64,000 bases of DNA, taken from Parapristionchus giblindavisi (lineage: Eukaryota > Nematoda > Chromadorea > Rhabditida > Diplogasteridae). The stretch is from NCBI GenBank assembly GCA_943737045.1, contig CALSFV010000375.1, positions 124,001-188,000 of the forward strand, written 5' to 3'. Below are positions 47,113-57,491 of this stretch, one piece after another. A program made the translations under genes and the position numbers. Numbering within the stretch: position 1 is the stretch's first letter; each line of letters opens with the position of its first letter. Below the pieces are notes generated by a model. The model did not search any database. It had not been told where the DNA came from and worked only from the letters and a program-made list of their open reading frames with translations.

Positions 47113-47706
47113 TACCGTCAAAAAGAAAAAAAGTGAAACATTTTTCAAAAATTTTGAAAAATTTTGACAAAAGTTCACAAGATTCCCTGTTTGAGCATTT
47201 TTCACGATCTTGATGATGTGTTATCTAAGCTTTTTCATTGTGGATGTTTTTACCCAATACAGTTATGCACGACACAAGTGAAAAAATTAATCGGGAACGC
47301 TCCACAGCAGAATTGGTATACTGTAGCATACTGTAGAATCTTACTGTAAAACTGCTGCCATCGAGCTTTTTTCGTCTAATAATAGTTATATATAGCATTA
47401 CCTGACTTCCTATAGCGAATTGGCACTGTTTGGATATTGGCAAAGATCAGGCTGCAAAAGTGGTATACTGTAATAATTCCTACCGTATACCATTTTCTCA
47501 AAACAGCGTTCACAGTTATTTATTTCAAAATTATTCTTCACAGGTAAATTAGGCAAGCTCAGTGATGCTCAAATACCCTATTATCTAATAAAAAACTAGC
47601 AACCCCATTTAGATATCATGATTCAAAATTTTCAAAATCTTGTGAACTTTTGTCAAAAGTTTCAAAATTTTTGACAAATGTTTCACTTTTTTTCGTTTTG
47701 ACGGTA
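47113..47706. mobile_element. Foldback element, TACCGTCAAAA ends
   Basis: The left ~85 bp (TACCGTCAAAAAGAAAAAAA ... CACAAGATT) are inverted at 47620-47706. The ~420-bp interior is unique. It is flanked by TA. Confidence 0.75.
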
Positions 47707-47876
47707 TTTTCAACATTTTTTTACAAAAGCGAAAATTTAAAAAAAAACTTTTGAATTCAATAACCAATCTTATTCTTCATCCTCTTGTAGTAATTCATAC
47801 GAGAACATAGTGAAAATACTTTATAAAGTTCTTTACATTCTTTATTATAAATAATAATCTTTCCAAAGACTAATGT

Positions 47877-48801
47877 CTAGCATTTATCGGCTTTGATATC
47901 AACGTAAACTCCATTATAAACATTCTTTTCGTCCGACGAGAAGACGATTTTTCCAGTAGCACTTCCGAGTTCAAATTTAGTACCAGAATCATTATGTCCA
48001 GTTAATCTATAATCCTTCTATTATTTATTTTTTCTTCTATTCCAACGTTCAAAGTGGAGAAAAGCAGAGAAAATTTATCCTCTTCCTTCTATCCTTCCTT
48101 CCTTCTTCCATCTTCCTTTTTCTTTTGTATATATACAAAACAAAAAGGAAGATGGAAGTGTTTTTTTAAACTTTTCGTAATTACAATACATGCATATTGA
48201 ATAAACAAAAAAAACCAATACTCACCTAGCAACTTCCGATCCATCTTCTCTATAAATCGTCACGAAATCTTTTCCTGTTTCCAGATCATAATAAACAGTC
48301 AGACACACATTTTCAACGGGGCTGCCTGTTCCATCCTGTACATTAGAGCACATGTATTATTTACAATTCTATCTCATCGAATATTGCTTGGAAAACATGT
48401 CATTTTCCTATTTAAAGGAACACCCGATCTAATTTGAAACTCGTAGACTAAAAAAATGAGAGAGTATGAGAGCATTGCCAGAGAGAGTTTCAAACTAGCA
48501 AAGAGTGTGCCTTTAACTATTATATCAACCGCTAGTCAGAATACTCACTTTTGTGATCAAAACTGTTGTATCTTGGAAGTTACAGTATCGATTGATTGAA
48601 TTCCAATTGATTTTATCATCATTTGATTTCTTTCCGTTATAATATGGAGGGATTGAAATATTCTTCTGTAATTACATTCATGAGACGGAAAAGTAAAGTT
48701 AACATTTTAATGATATTTTATTTTACTTGTATTTTAACTCACATTGTCCAGTTTCCCACTCAATGTAATAGTCGTCTCCTCTTTCTTGTTTTGGCAATTG
48801 A
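47877..48801 (-). CDS. CUB-like secreted protein, C-terminal exons (5' end not found)
   Basis: Exons 48743-48801, 48549-48665, 48226-48335, 47877-48006 join in phase and give about 137 residues ending VDIKADKC. Features fit the nematode CUB-like domain: an early Cys (NCQNKKEETTITLSG), IPPYY, a central Cys pair, a VxVYYD.ETG...TIYREDG turn and FSSDEKNVYNGVYVDIKA, like the SD..NGF.. end of CUB domains. Such proteins are secreted and often pathogen-induced in nematodes. The first exon listed needs an upstream exon ending in phase 1. None with a signal peptide is seen in 48802-49042, and the giant palindrome begins at 49043, so the 5' end may have been displaced. Confidence 0.55.
48412..48514. 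repeat. MITE family 1 copy, short
   Basis: TTTAAAGGAACACCCGATCT to AGTGTGCCTTTAA, intronic in the CUB-like gene. Confidence 0.7.
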
Positions 48802-48837
48802 CTGAAATTTCAAAAAAAAAATAAAATGTTGAATGTC

Positions 48838-48943
48838 AGACACCGAGCTAATTTGAAACTCTGACAAAGCTCTCTCGCTTTCTTTGTTAACGAGAGAGCG
48901 TTGCCAGAGCGGAGAGTTAAATTAGCTCGCGGTGTCTTTAGAA
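48838..48943. repeat. MITE family 1 copy
   Basis: GACACCGAGCTAATTTGAAA to TTAAATTAGCTCGCGGTGTC with a clear central palindrome. Confidence 0.8.
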
Positions 48944-49122
48944 TTATAAGTAATCTTCGATAAGAATAAACGAACGTTCATCAGAAGAGTCTACAAGATA
49001 TTTTGAAATGAAATTGTTGATATCATTGCCATCGTCTTGATATAAGAGGGGTTAGGATAAGCCCACCGGAAAATATTGAGTTGGTTCTTTTTTCTGCCAT
49101 TTTTTACGGCTGCAAATGTGGC

Positions 49123-49520
49123 AAATGCTCGTGCCATATTTTACGTGTGTATTATTGGCAGATTGATAAAAATAATTTATCTCCAAATTTGAACAGTGAA
49201 AATATGGCGGAGAAAAGATCATTATAAATGGCATAATTGACGGATGAAAATATGGCTAGAGGTAAGTTGACAAATATTACGGGTGAAATATTGGCTATAA
49301 GGTGATGGCGTCTACATTTTGAAATGTGGCAAATAATCAAGCTGCATAAATGGCATGACATGGGCATGCCAGAAAATCACAGGTAAAAGTTGGCAATAAA
49401 GTTTGAAAACAGTTAAGCCAGAATTGCAAGTGTAAAATTTGTCGGAATGAGGGCAACCAAAAATGATCGGTGCAAAATTGGCAGGTCGCAGAAACAAAGT
49501 TGTTGTCAGATCTGACAGCG
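49123..49520. repeat. Degenerate edge of left satellite array
   Basis: Diverged units around TGGCAAAT and GTAAAATATGG motifs. The corresponding right edge (63297-63782) has the same style but does not align well with it. Confidence 0.6.
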
Positions 49521-50655
49521 TAAAATATGGTTCGCCATTTTTTACAGTGTAAAATATGGTTCGCCATTTTTTACAGTGTAAAATATGGTTCGCCATTTTT
49601 TACAGTGTAAAATATGGTTCGCCATTTTTTACAGCGTAAAATATGGTTCGCCATTTTTTACAGTGTAAAATATGGTTCGCCATTTTTTACAGTGTAAAAT
49701 ATGGTTCGCCATTTTTTACAGTGTAAAATATGGTCCGCCATTTTTTACAGCGTAAAATATGGTTCGCCATTTTTTACAGTGTAAAATATGGTTCGCCATT
49801 TTTTACAGTGTAAAATATGGTCCGCCATTTTTTACAGTGTAAAATATGGTTCGCCATTTTTTACAGTGTAAAATATGGTTCGCCATTTTTTACGGGGTAA
49901 AATATGGTTCGCAATTTTTTACAGTGTAAAATATGGTCCGCCATTTTTTACAGCGTAAAATATGGTTCGCCATTTTTTACAGTGTAAAATATGGTTCGCC
50001 ATTTTTTACAGTGTAAAATATGGTTCGCCATTTTTTACAGTGTAAAATATGGTTCGCCATTTTTTACAGTGTAAAATATGGCTCGCCATTTTTTACAGCG
50101 TAAAATATGGTTCGCCATTTTTTACAGTGTAAAATATGGTTCGCCATTTTTTACAGTGTAAAATATGGTCCGCCATTTTTTATAGTGTAAAATATGGTTC
50201 GTCATTTTTTACAGTGTAAAATATGGTTCGCCATTTTTTACAGTGTAAAATATGGTCCGCCATTTTTTATAGTGTAAAATATGGTTCGTCATTTTTTACA
50301 GTGTAAAATATGGTTCGCCATTTTTTACAGTGTAAAATATGGTTCGCCATTTTTTTACGGGGTAAAATATGGTTCGCCATTTTTTACAGCGTAAAATATG
50401 GTTCGCCATTTTTTACAGTGTAAAATATGGTTCGCCATTTTTTACAGTGTAAAATATGGTTCGCCATTTTTTACAGTGTAAAATATGGTCCGCCATTTTT
50501 TACAGTGTAAAATATGGTTCGCCATTTTTTACAGTGTAAAATATGGTTCGCCATTTTTTACGGGGTAAAATATGGTTCGCCATTTTTTACAGTGTAAAAT
50601 ATGGTCCGCCATTTTTTACAGTGTAAAATATGGTCCGCCATTTTTTACAGCGTAA
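49521..50655. repeat. 29-bp satellite array, left arm
   Basis: About 39 units of ACAGTGTAAAATATGGTTCG + CCATTTTTT. Variants are TCCGCC or CTCGCC for TTCGCC, and CAGCG, CGGGG or TAGTG for CAGTG. The core TTTTACAGTGTAAAA is itself palindromic. Confidence 0.97.
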
Positions 50656-52024
50656 AATCTGTCAGAATAAAACAATTAATGGGGTATATGGCTAAACAAG
50701 AAAAAATGAGTGATTCCAAAGATTAGGAGGGATGGAAATGGGGAAGCGGGATAATACAATGATGATACACATAATATTGCTAGATAATATACATATAATA
50801 GAAGATGCACAAATGCGAGTGGATTCGTTGCCGACCTCGACCAACTGGAAACAAATAAATCAATAATTGTAATTCGTAATCGTAGCTGTGTGTGACCCGA
50901 TTGAACCGCTGAAAGATTTTTTTTTAAATCAGTTCAAAATGCACCAGTAATTAATTGTTGTTCAGGAGTGAGCTTGGGTCGGACATCGATTGCTCGGCTG
51001 ATGTTTTTTAGCGCTCTTGCCTAGGATAGCGAAATTGTAACACAATCATGCACAGTGTTTCCAGAGTTGCGACAGAGTAACGAGGTAGAAAGAAACGCCA
51101 GTTACAGTAGCGCCGGAAAGTCAGTGCCAACTTTTTGTTTTTGTTATATTTAGTGAACCAAGCGTGCTATGGGGCCGCTCTCGCGAGTTCTTATGGGAAA
51201 TTTATCAAGGAATCCGGCCCTGATATTGTGGACTCATGAAAATTTCTCGTGATTGCGTAATGATGACGCAATCGAAGTCTGCGATTTTTATCAACCGCAG
51301 CGGCCTTGATGCAAAATGGCGGCAGCAAACTCATATCTCAGCTCCAAGACATGCTAGAGACTCGTACTTGGGATCAAAATGATCCTTATGATGTCCCAAA
51401 TACGCCGTGAAAGTTTGGTATTGATCGGACCACAATTGCCTTCAGTTCACCAAAAAAATAACTTTTTCAGATGACCAAGACTGATGTTTGCCGTGAAGAT
51501 GGGAAGCAAGTTGCTTTCACCAAAGTGTGAGGATGACTTCTGGGATGGATTTGGTCTATTTTAGCACATGTACCATATTTTTAGAAAAATCACTCTCATA
51601 ATTGTAGGCCCTCAAAGTGAGGTTATCTGAAAAAGTTACTTTTTGGTGTACTGAAGGCAATTGTGGTCCGATCAATACCAAACTTTCACGGTGTATTTGG
51701 GACATCATAAGGATCATTTTGATCCCCAGTACGAGTCTCTAGCTTGTCTTGGAGCTGAGATATGAGTTTGACGCCATTTTGCATCAAGGCCGCTGCGGTT
51801 GAAAAAAAATCGCAGCAACCTAACAAGGGAACCACAAATGTCGCGGACACTCAGTGCTAAATTCGTTGACACAGGTCGACTAGGACCCCCCAGGGGGTCA
51901 CAGAACTGTTTTGAAATGTCCGCATATTTTCTTCTTTGGTACCGAAAATCGATTATGAAAATGTGATGGAAATTTGGGCGCGAGCCCAGTGGAATAGTGT
52001 CAAACACTCAAAGAACACAGTCTG

Positions 52025-52099
52025 TGTCCTCTGTAGCCAAGTGGTTAGAGTGCGGGATTAGCTTTTGGAATGTCGTGGGTTCGAATTACCCCTTGTACA
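52025..52099 (+). pseudogene. tRNA-like block in left arm of the TAA-flanked element
   Basis: A-box GTAGCCAAGTGG and B-box GGGTTCGAATT with tRNA spacing, but the acceptor stem does not pair. The mirror copy is at 52986-53060. Confidence 0.6.
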
Positions 52100-52330
52100 A
52101 TTTCTTTTGCTGTATTTTTTCTTTGCTTTCCAACATGCGGTTTCAAAGTCAAACTTCATCTTCAACAACAACGATTGGCGGGCATCGTGCCTGAAACAGG
52201 ATCCATGGACGCTATACGGTAGAATTGACGGATTTCGGTATAAGTGGTGAATACGATAGCTTTTGTTGCGTAGATCGGATACGGTAGCATGGATAGGATA
52301 CAGTAGTATAGAACTGGAAGGGCCAGTACC

Positions 52331-52860
52331 TGTCTTGCCGTAGTAGGTGAGCGCCTCGATGTCCTTGGCGCACTTGATCCACCTGAACTCCCTGTTCATG
52401 ACTGCTAGACTCTTGCATCCTTCTCCTTTGTTGTTCCTCTTCCTCTTGCCCGAGCGATAGAAGGTGTATGCTTCGTCCTTCTGGGAAATACATGTCGTGA
52501 GGGAGAATAAAAACAATCAATCACAAACAATAAAATACTCACCATCGCCTTTGTCCACAGATGCCGTTGGTTCTTCAGTAGAGCACTCGGTTCATCGAAG
52601 TCCCACTCCACATCACTCTCTTCTCCCGTGTCTTCCTTGACCGTCTCCACCTTTTCACGCACCGTCAACTCTCCCGCCTCCGCTCCACGAAGCATCATTA
52701 CGATGCGATCAACCCACCTCATCTCCGACGCTTTGAGGGAGTCACGAGTGAAATGGGAGGAGAGGGAGAGGTCGAAGGTGAGGGCGATCTGGACAGAAAC
52801 AGCCTTGGCAGACACTGGGTCATAGTCGAACTCCATTCGAGAAGAAAAAAAATCCGTCAA
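52331..52860 (-). pseudogene. Captured gene fragment inside the TAA-flanked element
   Basis: Two exon-like blocks with splice signals on the minus strand: about 52543-52840 (FDYDPVSAKAVSVQIALTF ... SDVEWDFDEPSALL) and 52331-52481 (KDEAYTFYRSGKRKRNNKGE ... EFRWIKCAKDIEALTYYGKT). The codon usage is more GC-rich than the surroundings and the protein looks real, but the family is not recognised. It is probably host exons captured between the element's arms. Confidence 0.5.
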
Positions 52861-52985
52861 TTCTACCGTATAGCGTCCATGGATCCTGTTTCAGGCACGA
52901 TGCCCGCCAATCGTAGTTGTTGAAGATGAAGTTTGACTTTGAAACCGCATGTTGGAAAGCAAAGAAAAAATACAGCAAAAGAAAT

Positions 52986-53060
52986 TGTACAAGGAGGGAT
53001 TCGAACCCACGGCATTCCAAAAGCTAATCCCGCAATCTAACCACTTGGCTACTGAGGACA
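52986..53060 (-). pseudogene. tRNA-like block in right arm of the TAA-flanked element
   Basis: Same block as 52025-52099 in inverse, with a better B-box (GGGTTCGAATCCC). Confidence 0.6.
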
Positions 53061-53575
53061 CAGACTGTGTTCTTTGAGTGTTTGACACTATTCCTCGGGG
53101 CTCGCGCCCAAATTTCCATCACATTTTCATAATCGATTTTCGGTACCAAAGAAGCAAATATGCGGACATTTCAAAACAGTTCTGTGACCCCCTGGGGGGT
53201 CCTAGTCGACCTGTGTCAACGAATTTAGCACTGAGTGTCCGCGACATCTGTGGTTCCCTTGTAAAACAATTTTTCTGAGTAGCCGAGGCGTAGATCTCAA
53301 ACTTATAGAAGAACGGTAGGCTGGAAAAAAATTTTCCGCGGAGTTATGATTTTTCAAAAAAGTGGACTTCGATTGCGTCATCATTACGCAATAACGAGAA
53401 ATTTTCATGAGTCCACAATATCAGGGCCGGATTCCTCGATAAATTTCCCATAAGAACTCGTGGGAGCGGCCCCATAGCACGCTTGGTTCACTAAATATAA
53501 CAAAAACAAAAAGTTGGCACTGACTTTCCGGCGCTACTGTACACCCATAGGTCGAAAAGCTTGTTACACATTACC

Positions 53576-53725
53576 AAGTCTGACCGCATTTTGAGCCAAA
53601 ATTTCCCAAAAATCGAAAAACGTGACAGCATTTTGAGCCAAAATTTCACAAACATCGAAAAACCTGACCGCATTTCGACCAAACTTTGCTAAAAATTGAA
53701 AAAAACCTGACCGCATTTTGAAAAC
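53576..53725. repeat. Short tandem repeat, ~47-bp unit (mirrored at 60620-60770)
   Basis: Three to four units around CTGACCGCATTTTGAGCCAA and AATCGAAAAA. Confidence 0.8.
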
Positions 53726-53874
53726 TGATAACCTAGTTATTCGACCTATGGTTACACCAATGCTTTGTTGGAGGATGACTGAATAAGCCAAGAAAATAAC
53801 AAAAAATTGCAAATAAAGCATATTAAACAATTCCAACCTATAGTTACATGATTAGTCTGCGGGGGTGCTAGACG

Positions 53875-56800
53875 TCAGTCAGAAGAATCTTCCTTGGACG
53901 CTGCGGCATCAGCTCCATCTGCGCACGAAGTCATGGATTCCTTCTCGGAATGCTGCACTGAAAAAATCAATATATGAGATATCAACTACAGTATACAGCG
54001 TTCGGTCAATATATAATGCCCTAACCTATCCTAAACGAATCAATCAATAAGTAGTATTATACGAATCCCCCAATAACCAACCCAAGTCGCCTCGAGGCAG
54101 CTCATGACTATAATTTTCTGTAAGTACACTCAGAAATTGCCTATTGACAATAGGCAATTTTCGACGAAGCACAATCGATATTTAAGGATTTAAAAAGTCA
54201 CTAAATGAAGGGCAAAAATCAATCGAAAATAATTCACTACCGTCCCTTTTTATGCTCATCCCATATTGATACTAAAACAGATTATTATAAGAAATAAATA
54301 TTTCATCCACCGTGCCTCCTTCAGACATGGTCTATGGTTATCCCTTGGGATAGACCCACCCACAAAAATTTGCCTATCATGGGTACCCACCCGCAAAATT
54401 GGACCATAAATTGACGATTTTCTTGAAATTTTCACGATTTTGGGGTACCCACATGCGTTTTTTCTCAAAATCTGGTTACCCACAGGCGTCTTTGACACAA
54501 AATCTAGGTACCAACACGCATTTGAAGGGTCTGGGATATTGATAGACCATCACTGACCTCCTCATTCAGCTTTCCACTCAACGAAAACTTGATCTTCGCG
54601 TGCATTACGTCACCAATCGAATTATCTGTAAAAAATTGTTTAAACAAGTACAACATGTAATATAAGGTGTTTCACAACCCGGGAGCCCGTTCTGTTACGT
54701 GGGTTACGATTTTCAATATCTAGTGGATTATTTTCTGGATTTTACTACGTTATTAGCGTCGATTTAGAAAGAACATCAAGATATTATATAACATGATGAC
54801 CGATGCAAGAAGAAACAGAGACGCCAGTCAAGAGATGGAGGGACGATTTCGTGAAGGCAGCTGGTCCACAATTCATGCAAATTGCGAGGCACAATCGTTC
54901 GGAATGGAGAAATGTCATGGCAACCCAGCTACGAAACACCCATTACCTGATAAAGTTGTTCAATGTCAATGTCAAGTGACCAATGAAAAGAGGAAAGGAA
55001 CCCCATTGATCTGCGAAGGACCCTTGCCATGATCACCGCATCAATATGCGATTTGACCCACTATGGATTACTCAAGTCACGTTTCAAACAAAATAACTAC
55101 CAAGTAACCATGACTGTCTATGAATCGATAAATCAATCAATCAATAAATCAATAACTACAGTATACCTTGCATTGGAATACGGTGAATTGCATCAGCGGC
55201 TACCATCCATCCCACATCCGCGATTCAAAGGCAGTGTGTCGATCATTAGCTGAAATGAGAGATCGAAATTAAGAGGCATACGGTAGCAGTAAGATACGGT
55301 AGGGCCAGGATACGGTAAGATGTGAATACGACACGATACTGGTACTATCATCGAGAATAGCTTTTTTATAATTAAGTTTAGTGCATAGGTGGGCACGCTG
55401 GGGGGGGGGGGAGGCTGTGCACAAACCGGAGAATTGTAAGGCAAGGCTATGCGCTTGGCCATTTTTTAGCAGCTTTGATTGGGAATTTTCCAATTTTTGC
55501 GAGGCAAAGCTATGCGCAAAGCCCACGCAAGGGAAGGCAAGGCTGTGTGAAAAAACGAATTCGTTTTCACGCGCCCACCTATTGTTTAGTGCAAGCATAT
55601 TTTAAAATGTACATTGTAAGTATGAATTAAAACTACACTCAAAAACAATTCCCTAGTTAAGGTACCCCAAGAGAATTGTTTTTTTAAAGTGTTCGATGAG
55701 AAGCATACTCTGCATTCCTCTAGATTAGTGTTCAATGAACAAATCAATCAATAAAATATTATACCGAACACTCTTCCTACTCCCATCCAAGTATTCGCTC
55801 GGAAGATGCTCTCCTTGACCTGTAGTCAATCGATATTAGATCATTATCTAAACACTCATCTTTGTCCTTCTACCTTAATCATGCTCTTAGATCTCATACC
55901 GTTACCTAATATTAAATCTTCTACAGTAACCCTAATATTTAATCTTCTACAGTAACCCTAATATTTAATCTTCTACAATAACCACGACTGATCTTTGATA
56001 TTTACCTGAGGCAGAACATTATGTGTGCTTCGATCCTATTCAGTTCGAGCAGTATGTTCTCCGCAATATAGTCGCGATTTCGCTTTGTGACTAAAAAGAC
56101 AAAAATGATCAATGACGCCTAAAACCATACGTGGGCACCATCCGGGAAAATCAGGATAGCAGGCTGGCCGCAGCTAATTTTAAATTTTTTAAAGAAAACG
56201 TTTCGTAAACCAGAACAGAAGTAAGACGTGAAATCAATCGTGAATACCGTATACCTCTAATCGGTCCAGGTTATTCTACTTATGATGGCATCTTCAGTCA
56301 GATCGATATTCGGATTTCCAACTTCTTCGTCTCACCAGCATCCGTTCGAACTCTACGAGATTATTGATTGATTGAATGAAAAGTCGATTGTTCATCTGTC
56401 AACAGTTTCTTGATTTAAAAGCTGCCCTATTATTGATCAATACACTTCGAAAGGTTAACTTTAATCCGGTGAATATTGATTGACTGAATACATATTATTT
56501 TATATCTCTCTAATCTGTACTTACGAATTCATCGAAAGATCTTCGTAGCCTGTGTACAGCTGCTCAGGTCCAGTCATATCGATTATCTGAAAGTACTATT
56601 ATGAATTAGTGGCAACATACAACAATCCTCAGTCTTACAATGAAATGAATAAAGGTGAGCTAGACCGTATTTTTTCTATGACAATCAATCAATACCCGGC
56701 TACCGTAAGCTCAAAATAGCGTAATCATTCGTCAATAGAATATCCAAACCTTTGTTACTGTGTACTCAAAATACGATCGTTTTTGGATAGGAAGTTATTG

Positions 56801-57275
56801 GAAGAAGTGCCAGAATGTCTACAACATAGAACGAAAACAAGGTACTCACTCTTTTAACGACCATTTCCTCTATAAAGACTTCCAGATCATCATCCGCTCC
56901 TCTTCCATCATCACCGGCAATGGCTACTAGAACAGATAAAATAGAAAAGTTAGAAAATGCAACAATATATAATCAATTAAAAGGAAAATCACAATGTTTT
57001 TCGAGAACATTTTCCATACGTCAGTTCGCGATAGAAATTGCATACTTCGTATTGTACTCAAAAACATCAAACTTTAAGCCTAAACCCCAGTCGTGAGCTA
57101 CAATTGAAATATACGTACCATAAAGAGCTTGTCCTGTGGACCGAAAATTGCGTAGGGGATTGAATGCGTAGTACACGCTTCGGTCGTCGATAGAGAACGG
57201 TATCTTAGTGGTACATTTTAGAAGGAGAAAAGAAAGTAAAATAAACTGAAATCGAAGCTTTGATGCAAAACGCAT
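53875..57275 (-). CDS. Secreted protein gene starting in the loop of the giant palindrome (3' part uncertain)
   Basis: Exon 1 (57119-57275) lies in the unique loop and encodes a signal peptide (LRFQFILLSFLLLKCTTK after MRFASK). Exon 2 (56850-56926: AIAGDDGRGADDDLEVFIEE) and exon 3 (56525-56586: IIDMTGPEQLYTGYEDLSM) join in phase. A tiny 17-nt exon (56336-56352) and an exon at 56006-56090 (KRNRDYIAENILLELNRIEA) also fit by phase. Further exon-like blocks at 54558-54625 (MHAKIKFSLSGKLNEE) and 53875-53957 (final SKEDSSD and stop) are plausible but their order could not be closed. No family is recognised. The right arm carries a mirrored copy without exon 1. Confidence 0.5.
54790..54971 (+). pseudogene. 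Non-LTR reverse transcriptase C-terminal relic (left arm)
   Basis: TPVKRWRDDFVKAAGPQFMQ ... RHNRSEWRNVMATQ then a stop at about 54971: the conserved tail of RTE-like reverse transcriptases. It is mirrored in the right arm. Confidence 0.6.
55384..55584. repeat. Short element with TAGGTGGGC ends (mirrored at about 58759-58959)
   Basis: ATAGGTGGGCACGCTGGGGG with a G-run at one end and CGCGCCCACCTATTG at the other; internal AAGGCAAGGCT and AGGCAAAGCT direct repeats. Confidence 0.65.
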
Positions 57276-57491
57276 AGAAAATTAAAAGCAGAATACGAAA
57301 ACGAAACTACGACCGTAAATCTACGACTGGGTTTTAGGCTTAAAGTTTGATGTTTTTAAGTACAATATGAAGTATACAATTTCTATCGCGAACTGACGTA
57401 TGGAAAATGTTCTCGAAAGAGATTTTGATTTTTCCTTTTAATTGATTATATATTGTTGCATTTTCTAACTTTTCTATTTTATCTGTTCTAG

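Larger units (their letters stand above)
51824..53261. mobile_element. PIF/Harbinger-type foldback element with tRNA-like arms
   Basis: Ends CAAGGGAACCACAAATGTCG and complement, with a 3-bp TAA duplication (51821-51823 and 53262-53264). The empty site is seen in the right arm near 61080-61090 (TTGTTTTAGGTTGC). Arms are about 400 bp (51824-52235 and 52845-53261). 3-bp TWA duplications are typical of PIF/Harbinger elements. No transposase is present. Confidence 0.8.
51104..53542. mobile_element. Nested foldback with CAGTAGCGCCGGAAAG ends (left arm)
   Basis: Ends CAGTAGCGCCGGAAAGTCAG and complement, flanked by TA. It is split by the 1.44-kb element at 51824. The right-arm counterpart (60806-62027) lacks that insertion but keeps an extra GC-rich centre (61420-61515). 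Confidence 0.8.

Noticed and set aside
49312..49596. Two 76-94-codon minus-strand frames
   Set aside because: They read through the 29-bp satellite in different frames.
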